From Cytophagia bacterium (GTDB taxonomy: Bacteria > Bacteroidota > Bacteroidia > Cytophagales > Cyclobacteriaceae): a DNA stretch of 13,023 nucleotides. The notes under the pieces were generated by a model, which worked only from the letters and a program-made list of their open reading frames with translations, was not told the DNA's origin and did not search any database. Below are positions 1-6,372 of the stretch, in pieces; position 1 is the first letter of the stretch; each line of letters starts with the position of its first letter. Position numbers and translations under genes: made by a program. The stretch covers positions 1 to 13,023 of the forward strand of contig JABXIP010000012.1 of assembly GCA_013373005.1 (NCBI GenBank), given 5' to 3'.

Positions 1-278
1 AGTAAGGAAAGTCCGGGCACCACAGGGAAGCATAGCGGCTAACGGCCGTCATCCCGAGTAATCGGGAGAGGACAAGTGCAACAGAAAGAATGTACAGGTA
101 ATGCTGTAGTGAAATCAGGTAAACTCTATGCGGTGAAATGCCACGTATACTTGTGCTTGAGGGTACCCGCCCGATACAAGAGGGTAGGCAGATTGATCCT
201 GACGGTAACGTCAGGACTAGATAAATGATAAGATCATCCCAAAGGGGAGTAGACAGAACCCGGCTTATAGGTCTATAT
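1..278 (+). ncRNA. rnpB: RNase P RNA (bacterial class), 5' end outside the window
   Basis: This is the catalytic RNA of ribonuclease P, which removes 5' leaders from pre-tRNAs. The sequence near the window start (GGAAAGTCCGGGC, 6-18) and near the 3' end (ACAGAACCCGGCTTAT, 253-268) are the two conserved strands that form the P4 catalytic core in bacterial RNase P RNA. Between them I see CAACAGAAAG at 79-88, GGTAAACTC at 118-126, and two perfect hairpins with GTAA tetraloops: CCCGA/TCGGG (53-66) and CCTGACG/CGTCAGG (198-215). GNRA-capped arms like these are typical of the molecule. Compared with E. coli rnpB, roughly the first 60-70 nucleotides (P1 to P3) are missing because the window starts there. 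The 3' end is placed before a T-rich stretch (280-295) that may serve as terminator, but the closing P1 helix cannot be checked. Confidence 0.95.
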
Positions 279-418
279 CTTTTTTCCTTTTAGTTAATTG
301 AGAAATTTGTGAATCAGTTGATTGGTTCTAACCGGCTAAAAACATTATTTGCAATCATTAGTCGTTTAACTAAAACACCAATTTACCAGTTACCCATTTC
401 CCTAATCTACCAAGAAGC

Positions 419-1573
419 ATGGCAAAAATTCTGATCATTGATGACGAGCAAAGTATAAGAAGTACACTTCGAGAAATTCTTGAATATGAGAAGTACACCA
501 TTGACGAAGCCAAAGATGGTCAGGAAGGGCTAGAGAAACTGATAGCCGATAAATATGACATTGCCCTTTGCGATGTAAAAATGCCTAAAATGGATGGTAT
601 TGAGCTTTTGGAAAGAATTCAGATGGCCGGCATCGATACTCAGTTCATCATGATCTCAGCTCATGGCACCATCGAAACAGCAGTAGATGCTACCAAAATG
701 GGTGCCTTTGATTTTGTGCCGAAGCCACCGGATTTGAATCGCTTGTTGCTTACCGTTAAGAATGCTTTGGACAAGTCTTCACTCGTTACTGAGACCAAGA
801 CTCTCAAGAAAAAGCTATCTAAGAAGTATGAGATGATTGGAGAGGCGGCTCCTTTGACCGAGGTAAAGGAAATGATGGACAAGGTAGGTCCAACCGATGC
901 CCGTGTTCTCATAACCGGACCAAACGGAAGCGGTAAAGAACTAGTTGCCAGAGGGTTGCACGAAAGAAGCAATCGTTCCTCCGCTCCATTTATTGAAGTG
1001 AACTGTGCGGCTATCCCTGCCGAGTTGATTGAAAGTGAACTCTTTGGACACGAAAAAGGAGCTTTCACATCCGCTATCAAACAACGAATTGGAAAGTTTG
1101 AACAAGCCAATGAAGGCACATTATTTCTGGATGAGATTGGTGATATGAGCCTTTCTGCTCAGGCCAAGGTATTGCGTGCATTGCAGGAACATAAGATCAC
1201 GCGGGTTGGTGGAGACAAAGATATTAATGTGAATGTTCGCGTTTTTGCCGCTACCAATAAGGATTTAAGAAAGGAAATCGCAGAAAGCAGATTCAGAGAA
1301 GATTTATATCACCGCTTAAGCGTGATTGTTATTCAGGTCCCACCTTTGAAGGAAAGGAAAGACGATATCCCTCTTTTGGTAGATAAGTTTCTGGACGACA
1401 TTGCTCAGGAATACGGAACGAAAAAGAAATCTGTAGACAAAGACGGCATCAAAGCACTTCAGGCCTATGACTGGTCGGGCAACATTCGTGAATTACGAAA
1501 TGTTACAGAACGACTTGTAATTATGTGTGAAGATGTGATAGGTGAAAGTGATGTGAAAAAGTATCTGATTTAA
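419..1573 (+). CDS. Sigma-54-type (NtrC family) response regulator lacking the Fis DNA-binding domain
   Basis: Two-domain regulator expected to activate sigma-54 RNA polymerase after phosphorylation. Residues 1-120 are a receiver domain with acidic pocket D8/D9/E10, phospho-acceptor D52 (in CDVKMPKMDG), switch S80 and conserved K102. Residues about 140-370 form the AAA+ domain: Walker A GPNGSGKE (167-174), the sigma-54 contact loop as GAFTSA (214-219, usual form GAFTGA), Walker B LFLDEI (235-240), sensor I AATN (277-280), arginine-finger region FREDLYHR (292-299) and sensor II GNIRELRN (354-361). The protein stops at residue 384, where family members normally continue with a Fis-type helix-turn-helix; no such domain lies in any frame downstream. 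It may act from solution, as proposed for HTH-less relatives such as Helicobacter FlgR. No sensor kinase gene lies in the window. It starts 140 bp after rnpB and is probably transcribed separately. Confidence 0.93.
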   Translation: MAKILIIDDEQSIRSTLREILEYEKYTIDEAKDGQEGLEKLIADKYDIALCDVKMPKMDGIELLERIQMAGIDTQFIMISAHGTIETAVDATKMGAFDFVPKPPDLNRLLLTVKNALDKSSLVTETKTLKKKLSKKYEMIGEAAPLTEVKEMMDKVGPTDARVLITGPNGSGKELVARGLHERSNRSSAPFIEVNCAAIPAELIESELFGHEKGAFTSAIKQRIGKFEQANEGTLFLDEIGDMSLSAQAKVLRALQEHKITRVGGDKDINVNVRVFAATNKDLRKEIAESRFREDLYHRLSVIVIQVPPLKERKDDIPLLVDKFLDDIAQEYGTKKKSVDKDGIKALQAYDWSGNIRELRNVTERLVIMCEDVIGESDVKKYLI

Positions 1574-1714
1574 TCAGAACTGACCTTCTTTCTTCTCTTC
1601 TTTCTTCTCTTTCTGGTCCACTTTTGCGTAAGCAGGACAAATTCCCTGCGCACAAGAAGTAATTCCTAAAAAGGCGATTGCTACTAGCAGAATGATCAAT
1701 TGTTTCTTTTTCAT
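1574..1714 (-). CDS. Small lipoprotein, 46 residues, unknown function
   Basis: This short gene starts at an ATG (complement of 1712-1714) and ends with TGA at 1574-1576. The product begins MKKKQLIILLVAIAFLGITS and then C21: a basic N-terminus, hydrophobic core and lipobox ITSC, as expected for signal peptidase II cleavage and lipidation. The mature part is only 26 residues: CAQGICPAYAK, with a second cysteine (C26) and a CPAY motif, then a highly charged Lys/Glu tail containing a perfect EKKE duplication. Short Bacteroidota lipoproteins of this kind are common and usually annotated as hypothetical. Its stop codon directly abuts that of the convergent response regulator, with no base between. 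It lies 96 bp downstream of the LuxE-like gene on the same strand, and a promoter-like sequence in that gap suggests separate expression. The signal peptide makes a chance reading frame unlikely. Confidence 0.75.
   Translation of the reverse strand: MKKKQLIILLVAIAFLGITSCAQGICPAYAKVDQKEKKEEKKEGQF
1586..1609 (-). repeat. Perfect tandem duplication of a 12-bp unit inside the small lipoprotein gene
   Basis: TTCTTTCTTCTC occurs twice in a row on the plus strand (1586-1597 and 1598-1609). Read on the coding strand it gives Glu-Lys-Lys-Glu twice, in frame. The tract is all pyrimidine on one strand and could expand or contract by slippage in steps of four residues without breaking the frame. Confidence 0.9.
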
Positions 1715-1730
1715 GATCTTTATTTGAGCT

Positions 1731-1758
1731 TAAAGATAAAAATTCAATTTATTTTCAA
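1731..1758 (-). promoter_or_regulatory. Candidate promoter for the small lipoprotein
   Basis: On the minus strand the sequence TATCTTTA (1731-1738) matches the Bacteroidota -7 consensus TAnnTTTG at all but the last base. A TTG (1756-1758) lies 17 bp upstream, close to the position of the -33 element. The start codon follows 16 bp further on. This is a weak match in AT-rich DNA. Confidence 0.35.
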
Positions 1759-1810
1759 CCTTCTTCTTTAAGATTTATCTTCTCTTCAACGGAGGGCAAT
1801 AAGTTTTATT

Positions 1811-2800
1811 TCAGACTACCAGGAGGTTACATCCTCGAATGTCTGAGTTATCCATTCTACCCTTTACTTCAAACCTACCCTCCTTGTCAACAAAACCGAG
1901 GTCCTTTGTTTCGATGAATGAGCAAGTGTAGATGTTGGCTAAATCAATGATATTAAATGCCGTTGTTCTATGGCTAGAAGGATAACTAAGAGGGTCATTA
2001 ATATCTCTCCCTATTACCTTCATTGTATCACTAGGTTCAAAAACACCATCACCTTTAGAATAGGATTGAGAAAACAACTCCGTCATCCCATACTCTGAGT
2101 GAATAAATGGAACCCCAAAAGCTGCCTTTAATACCTCATGTACCTCGGTTCGAACCAGCTCCTCTCTCCTCCCCTTCATTCCACCAGTTTCCATAATGAC
2201 AAGTTCTGGAAAGTCTATAGAATAGTTTTCCGCAAAGTCTAGCAAGGCGAAGGTAACACCCCAGAGGAGTACTTTCTTCCCAGCTTTTTGAAGTTGGAAG
2301 AGCTTATCCTTCAGCAAGGCGAACTCATTGAGATAAAATCCTGAATCTTCTGACTCGGTCTTCTGAATAAAATAATTCACCATGGAAACCAAGCCTGAAT
2401 TTCCACGCTCCAAATATGAAGGCAACAACGCAAGAATTACATAATCATTCAACGGACCATAAATTTGCTCAAAAGCTACTCTGCAATTCACTAAATAAAA
2501 GGCTTCGTCTTTTACCAGATGCTTACTGGTGTCCTTTCCTGTGGTACCGCTACTTTCAAAAGTGGCCTCTGCTTTCCATTCACCAGTCATGATGGTATGT
2601 GACTTGAAAAATTCAATAGGAAGAAAAGGAATTCTCTCCAACTGATTCACATTCTCAGGTGTCTTACCCAGAGAAGTGCACCATTTCCGGTAAACTTCGT
2701 TATGCTGATACTGAAGCTTGAAAACATCGAGAGCCACGCTCTCAAATTGATCTGGTTTGACCGTTTTTATTCTTTCGATTAAACTATTGAATTCGAGCAT
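1811..2800 (-). CDS. LuxE/PaaK-family acyl-protein synthetase (acyl-adenylating enzyme)
   Basis: The product is 329 residues and resembles the LuxE acyl-protein synthetase family, related to PaaK-type CoA ligases. These enzymes activate a carboxylic acid with ATP to an acyl-adenylate; LuxE then transfers the acyl group to one of its own cysteines. Visible motifs are the AMP/phosphate loop ESSGTTG (82-88), ETGGMKGR (204-211), the adenylate-forming motif EYGMTE (236-241) and a C-terminal GRMDNSDIRGC (314-324). C324 sits six residues from the end, where LuxE carries its acyl-accepting cysteine, so self-acylation may be retained (inference). There is no luxC, luxD or luciferase gene nearby, so a bioluminescence role is not supported; a role in modifying a lipid, pigment or peptide carboxyl group is possible but unproven. 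It appears monocistronic, divergent from the lipoprotein at 2874. Confidence 0.82.
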   Translation of the reverse strand: MLEFNSLIERIKTVKPDQFESVALDVFKLQYQHNEVYRKWCTSLGKTPENVNQLERIPFLPIEFFKSHTIMTGEWKAEATFESSGTTGKDTSKHLVKDEAFYLVNCRVAFEQIYGPLNDYVILALLPSYLERGNSGLVSMVNYFIQKTESEDSGFYLNEFALLKDKLFQLQKAGKKVLLWGVTFALLDFAENYSIDFPELVIMETGGMKGRREELVRTEVHEVLKAAFGVPFIHSEYGMTELFSQSYSKGDGVFEPSDTMKVIGRDINDPLSYPSSHRTTAFNIIDLANIYTCSFIETKDLGFVDKEGRFEVKGRMDNSDIRGCNLLVV

Positions 2801-2819
2801 TCGTTATAGAGCCAATAGA

Positions 2820-2833
2820 CTAAGTTCACTTAG
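2820..2833. repeat. 14-bp palindrome in the LuxE/lipoprotein divergent region
   Basis: CTAAGT-TC-ACTTAG is a perfect inverted repeat with 6-bp arms and a 2-bp centre. It lies 20 bp upstream of the LuxE-like start codon and 41 bp upstream of the lipoprotein start, so it could be a regulator site for either gene. A chance occurrence cannot be excluded. Confidence 0.4.
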
Positions 2834-2873
2834 GGCAAATATTATTATAATTGTATTCAATTAAAGATAATAC

Positions 2874-3635
2874 ATGAGATTAAGCTTCTCTAAATCGTTA
2901 GTTTTTGCGTTTGTCTTATCCATGGCTATTCTAGCCTGCAATAGACCTCCAGATTTACCTGTTACTCCAGAAGTCAGTTTTTCTGATGTAGTTTTTGAGG
3001 TGAGGAATGCTGGCGATCCCTTGTTCGAGGAGAATATTCTTAGACTTTCCATTAACGTTAGAGATGGAGATGGTGACCTGGGCTTGTCTGGAGATGAAGA
3101 CTCCGGACCTTATGCTCCTTATTATTTGGTGATTGAAGGTGGTACTCCAGTTGAATTTGGACAAAGACCTAACGACCCTCCTTTTACCTGTCTGGACTAT
3201 ATAGTTGAAGATCAGGAAAACTTAGATGTAAATCGTGACGGTGACCTGTTAGACACCTTACTAATTGACTTCAACGAGAACCAGTTCAATATTGAAGTCG
3301 ACTTCTTTGTAAAAAAGAATGGTAGTTTCGAAGAAGTTGATTTGAGAGCTCAGCCTAGAGGTAGTGCTAATGAAAATACTTACTGTGGCCTGTCATTCGA
3401 TGGCCGCTTTCCTTGTCTATCTTCAGAAGATAATCCGTGTTCGATTGTAAGAAACTCCAACAGACCTATTGAAGGAGTAATTTCTTATGACATGAAATCT
3501 GGATTGTTCCTTCCATTATTCAGAACCGACACTATTAAACTTCAATTTAGAATACGCGACCGAGCACTACATACCAGTAATATTGGCGAAAGTCCTGAGT
3601 TTACGCTTCAGAATATAAGATTGGAAGTAGATTAG
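2874..3635 (+). CDS. Predicted SPII lipoprotein with acidic calcium-loop-like motifs, unknown function
   Basis: The 253-residue product starts MRLSFSKSLVFAFVLSMAIL and then A21-C22, a signal peptide ending in a lipobox (AILAC), so it should be anchored to a membrane after lipidation. I do not recognise a family with a known function. The mature protein looks rich in beta strands and contains two Asp-rich stretches: RDGDGDLG (about residues 63-70) and DVNRDGDLLD (about 119-128). The latter follows the DxNxDGxxxD spacing of dockerin and thrombospondin-type calcium loops, so calcium binding is plausible but inferred. Five further cysteines after C22 could form periplasmic disulfides. The ATG at 2874 is chosen because it gives a full signal peptide. 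Its TAG overlaps the TAA of the convergent E1 gene by 4 bp. Similar cell-surface lipoproteins are common in Cytophagales genomes and often lack assigned roles. Confidence 0.85.
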   Translation: MRLSFSKSLVFAFVLSMAILACNRPPDLPVTPEVSFSDVVFEVRNAGDPLFEENILRLSINVRDGDGDLGLSGDEDSGPYAPYYLVIEGGTPVEFGQRPNDPPFTCLDYIVEDQENLDVNRDGDLLDTLLIDFNENQFNIEVDFFVKKNGSFEEVDLRAQPRGSANENTYCGLSFDGRFPCLSSEDNPCSIVRNSNRPIEGVISYDMKSGLFLPLFRTDTIKLQFRIRDRALHTSNIGESPEFTLQNIRLEVD

Positions 3636-6043
3636 TATAGTTTAGGAAATTTCTCTGGTTCTACCTCACCCATCAATTCATAGATTTTGTCGAATACGGT
3701 CTCAACGTTTGGCTTAGACCAGTAATCTCCATCTGAAGCATAAGCAGGCCTATGTTCTGTTCCGGTAATGGTTATAGGTTGAGAATCTAAGTGGAAATAA
3801 CCTTTCTGCTCTTCAAGTACCTTTTGCATCATAAAAGCAGAAGCTCCGCCAGGAACATCCTCATCAGCAAAAACCACGCGATTGGTCTTTTTCAATGACT
3901 CTACAATTGAGTGGTGAACATCAAATGGTAATAGTGACTGAACGTCTATTACTTCCACAGAAATCCCCACCTCTTCAAGCTCTTCAGCCGCTTGCATTAT
4001 AATTCGGCACATAGAACCATACGTAATCACGGTTACATCAGAACCCTCTCTCAGAATCTCAGGTACACCAACAGGTACTGTGAATTCAGAAATATTATCA
4101 GGAATTCTTTCTTTCAGCCTGTAACCATTGAGACATTCAATGATCAATGCTGGGTCATCGGACTGAAGCATTGTGTTGTAGAAACCTGCTGCTTGAGTCA
4201 TATTTCTCGGCACCAATACATTCACACCTCTCAGGCTATTCAGGATCATTCCAATGGGAGAACCTGAATGCCATACGCCTTCTAACCGGTGACCTCTGGT
4301 TCTAATAATCAAAGGGGCTTTCTGCCCACCCACAGTTCTATACTGGAGAGTAGCCAGGTCATCACTTAAAGTCTGAAGTGCATAAAGCAAATAATCTAGG
4401 TATTGAATTTCAGCAATTGGTCTGAGGCCTCGAAGCGCGGCACCAATTCCCTGACCAATGATGGTAGTTTCACGAATACCAGTATCGGTTACTCTTAACT
4501 CGCCATACTTAGATTGCAAACCAGCAAAGGCCTGATTCACATCACCAATTTTACCAACATCTTCGCCAAAAGCAATTACTCTTGGGTCGCGGCTCAATGC
4601 AGCATCGAAACATGCCTGAAGCACTTCTCTACCATCTACCAAAGGAGATGACTCAGAGAAAGCAGCCTTTACTTCTGGAACTTTCAAGGAAGCCTCCTCA
4701 GATTCGCTCATTACATGAGAGCTAAATCTTTTGAAGTTTTCCTCATCATTTCTTTTTAACCAAGCCAGTAAAGATGCTCTTGAAGAAGTATTCTCAGTTC
4801 TTGTTAGCCTCAATACATTCTTGACTACTTTATAAGTATCCAAACGTATTGGGTTCAGTGTATTTTTAAGCTCAGAAACCATTTGAAGAATCTGCTCTTT
4901 GAACTGACTTTCCTGAGCAAGTGCCTCAATAATTACCACTGCCTGTTCCTGATCTTTCTTAATATCCTTTACGAAAGCATTCCATGCCGCCTGTCGAGCA
5001 GCCTTAGCAGAATCCTTTGCTTGCTTTTCCAGCTTATCTAATTCTTCAGGTGTAGCCAGATCATTTTCAACAATCCACTCTCTGAATTTAAGAATACAAT
5101 CATGTGCCTTCTCCCACTCCAATCGCTCTTTGGTTTTATACCTTTCATGCGAACCGGAAGTAGAGTGGCCTTGAGGCTGTGTAACCTCCTGAACATGCAC
5201 CAGAACAGGCACATGCTCTTCTCTGGCGGTTTTCTCTGCCTTTTCGAAAGCCGACTTAAGACCTTCATAGTCCCAGCCCTTAGCTTTTATGATTTCGTAG
5301 CCCTTTTTATCTGAATCTCTTTGAATGCCTGAAAGCAATTCGGAAATACTGCCTTTAGTGGTGTGATACTCCTGCGGAACCGAAATACCAAATTCATCGT
5401 CCCAAACAGCAATTACCATTGGAACTTGTAGAACACCAGCAGCATTAATAGCCTCATAGAAATGACCTTCTGAAGTAGACGCATTACCAATAGTACCAAA
5501 GGCTACTTCATTTCCCTGAATAGAGAAATCTTTAAACTCGTGGAGATCTTGATTATTTCTATAAAGTTTACTGGCATAAGCAAGACCAACCAGTCTCGGC
5601 ATCTGACCAGCTGTAGGAGAAATATCGGCACTGGAATTCTTCATGGAAGTTTGTGGCTTCCACTTTCCATTCTCATCTAGTAACCTATTGGCAAAGTGTC
5701 CATTCATTAGACGACCACCTGAAGCTGGATCTGCTTCTACAGATGTGTGAGCGTAGAGCTGCGCAAAATATTGTTGCACAGTGAGCTCACCAATAGCAAA
5801 CATAAAAGTTTGGTCTCTGTAATAGCCCGACCTGAAATCACCATTCTTAAATACTTTGGCCATTGCAAGTTGAGGGAGTTCCTTTCCATCGCCAAAGATT
5901 CCAAATTTGGCCTTTCCCATGAACACCTCTTTACGACCAATGATACTGGCCTCCCTACTCTCAACCGCTAGTTTAAAATCCGCTAATACTTCTTCGATAT
6001 TCACTTTCTTCTTACTAACAGTCTTTGATTCTCCCACGAGCAT
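3632..6043 (-). CDS. 2-oxoacid dehydrogenase E1, fused alpha and beta subunits (thiamine diphosphate dependent)
   Basis: The 803-residue protein joins E1 alpha (about 15-375) and E1 beta (about 468-800), which are usually separate chains. E1 decarboxylates a 2-oxoacid (pyruvate, a branched-chain oxoacid or similar) and passes the acyl group to lipoyl-E2. In the alpha half the thiamine-diphosphate/Mg motif is present but altered: G186-N187-A188, then 26 residues, then D215-D216, where the classic form is GDG...NN. The alpha phosphorylation-loop region reads GHSTSGSHERY (292-302). The beta half has FGEDVG (492-497), the strongly conserved GIRETTIIGQGIGAA region (522-536), RGHRLEGVWHSGSP (583-596) and ADEDVPGG (726-733). 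A charged helical linker (about 376-465) connects the halves. It ends EKFPKLY. No E2 or E3 gene is in the window. A consensus promoter lies 36 bp upstream. Substrate (pyruvate or branched-chain) cannot be decided from sequence alone. Confidence 0.92.
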   Translation of the reverse strand: MLVGESKTVSKKKVNIEEVLADFKLAVESREASIIGRKEVFMGKAKFGIFGDGKELPQLAMAKVFKNGDFRSGYYRDQTFMFAIGELTVQQYFAQLYAHTSVEADPASGGRLMNGHFANRLLDENGKWKPQTSMKNSSADISPTAGQMPRLVGLAYASKLYRNNQDLHEFKDFSIQGNEVAFGTIGNASTSEGHFYEAINAAGVLQVPMVIAVWDDEFGISVPQEYHTTKGSISELLSGIQRDSDKKGYEIIKAKGWDYEGLKSAFEKAEKTAREEHVPVLVHVQEVTQPQGHSTSGSHERYKTKERLEWEKAHDCILKFREWIVENDLATPEELDKLEKQAKDSAKAARQAAWNAFVKDIKKDQEQAVVIIEALAQESQFKEQILQMVSELKNTLNPIRLDTYKVVKNVLRLTRTENTSSRASLLAWLKRNDEENFKRFSSHVMSESEEASLKVPEVKAAFSESSPLVDGREVLQACFDAALSRDPRVIAFGEDVGKIGDVNQAFAGLQSKYGELRVTDTGIRETTIIGQGIGAALRGLRPIAEIQYLDYLLYALQTLSDDLATLQYRTVGGQKAPLIIRTRGHRLEGVWHSGSPIGMILNSLRGVNVLVPRNMTQAAGFYNTMLQSDDPALIIECLNGYRLKERIPDNISEFTVPVGVPEILREGSDVTVITYGSMCRIIMQAAEELEEVGISVEVIDVQSLLPFDVHHSIVESLKKTNRVVFADEDVPGGASAFMMQKVLEEQKGYFHLDSQPITITGTEHRPAYASDGDYWSKPNVETVFDKIYELMGEVEPEKFPKLY

Positions 6044-6078
6044 GCACTTTATTAATTTTTGCGTACTATTACGTCTAA

Positions 6079-6109
6079 CAAATGTAATTAGAATTCAAGA
6101 CAAATCAAA
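6079..6109 (-). promoter_or_regulatory. Bacteroidota-type promoter for the E1 gene
   Basis: On the minus strand TTTG (6106-6109) is followed after exactly 19 bp by TACATTTG (6079-6086). This matches the Bacteroidota housekeeping consensus, TTTG near -33 and TAnnTTTG near -7. Transcription would start near 6071-6074, leaving a leader of about 30 bp before the ATG at 6043. Confidence 0.65.
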
Positions 6110-6311
6110 TTTGGCAAACCCTTAATTTTCGAACTATTTTTAGAATAAAATATTGAAAAGATGAATTTTTCATCAATTACGCATGTATAAATTGATTTTG
6201 TCAAAATATAATTTTATTCAAATATTAGAGCGAAAAAGATAATTTTACGAATTGAAGCTTTAGAAATACATCATTCTGATTCTCAGTTAAATGCGGGTTT
6301 TTAAGCCATTT

Positions 6312-6325
6312 TACAAACGTTTGTA
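6312..6325. promoter_or_regulatory. Perfect 14-bp palindrome, LacI/PurR-type operator candidate
   Basis: TACAAACGTTTGTA is fully self-complementary with a central CG, the form typical of LacI/GalR-family operators (the PurR core is CAAACGTTTG). It lies where the -33 element of the ald promoter should be, 12 bp upstream of the -7 element. No LacI-family gene is present in the window. Confidence 0.5.
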
Positions 6326-6337
6326 GACTCTGTATAC

Positions 6338-6345
6338 TATATTTG
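6338..6345 (+). promoter_or_regulatory. -7 promoter element for ald
   Basis: TATATTTG exactly fits TAnnTTTG and lies 27 bp before the ald ATG. The nearest TTTG (6320-6323) is only 14 bp upstream and lies within the palindrome, so the -33 element is poor. That would be consistent with a promoter needing an activator or blocked by a repressor. Confidence 0.5.
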
Positions 6346-6372
6346 CCACACAAAATTTTAAATCCGTAAGAC

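Larger units (their letters stand above)
6044..6372. other. 329-bp AT-rich divergent intergenic region between E1 and ald
   Basis: I find no convincing gene here. The region holds a consensus promoter reading left (6079-6109), a -7 element reading right (6338-6345) and a 14-bp palindrome (6312-6325). Two further small inverted repeats lie in the centre: GATGAA-TTT-TTCATC (6160-6174) and ATTTTG-T-CAAAAT (6195-6207). The spacing leaves about 200 bp with no assigned role. Confidence 0.7.

Noticed and set aside
661..1119. 152-codon minus-strand reading frame inside the response regulator gene
   Set aside because: It lies wholly antisense to a well-supported AAA+ coding sequence and its translation shows no recognisable domain.
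2839..2850. TAATATTTG on the minus strand as a -7 promoter element for the LuxE-like gene
   Set aside because: The internal spacing is one base too long for TAnnTTTG and no TTG lies at a suitable distance.
3992..4267. 91-codon plus-strand reading frame within the E1 gene
   Set aside because: Antisense shadow of the conserved E1 beta sequence, with no signal or domain.
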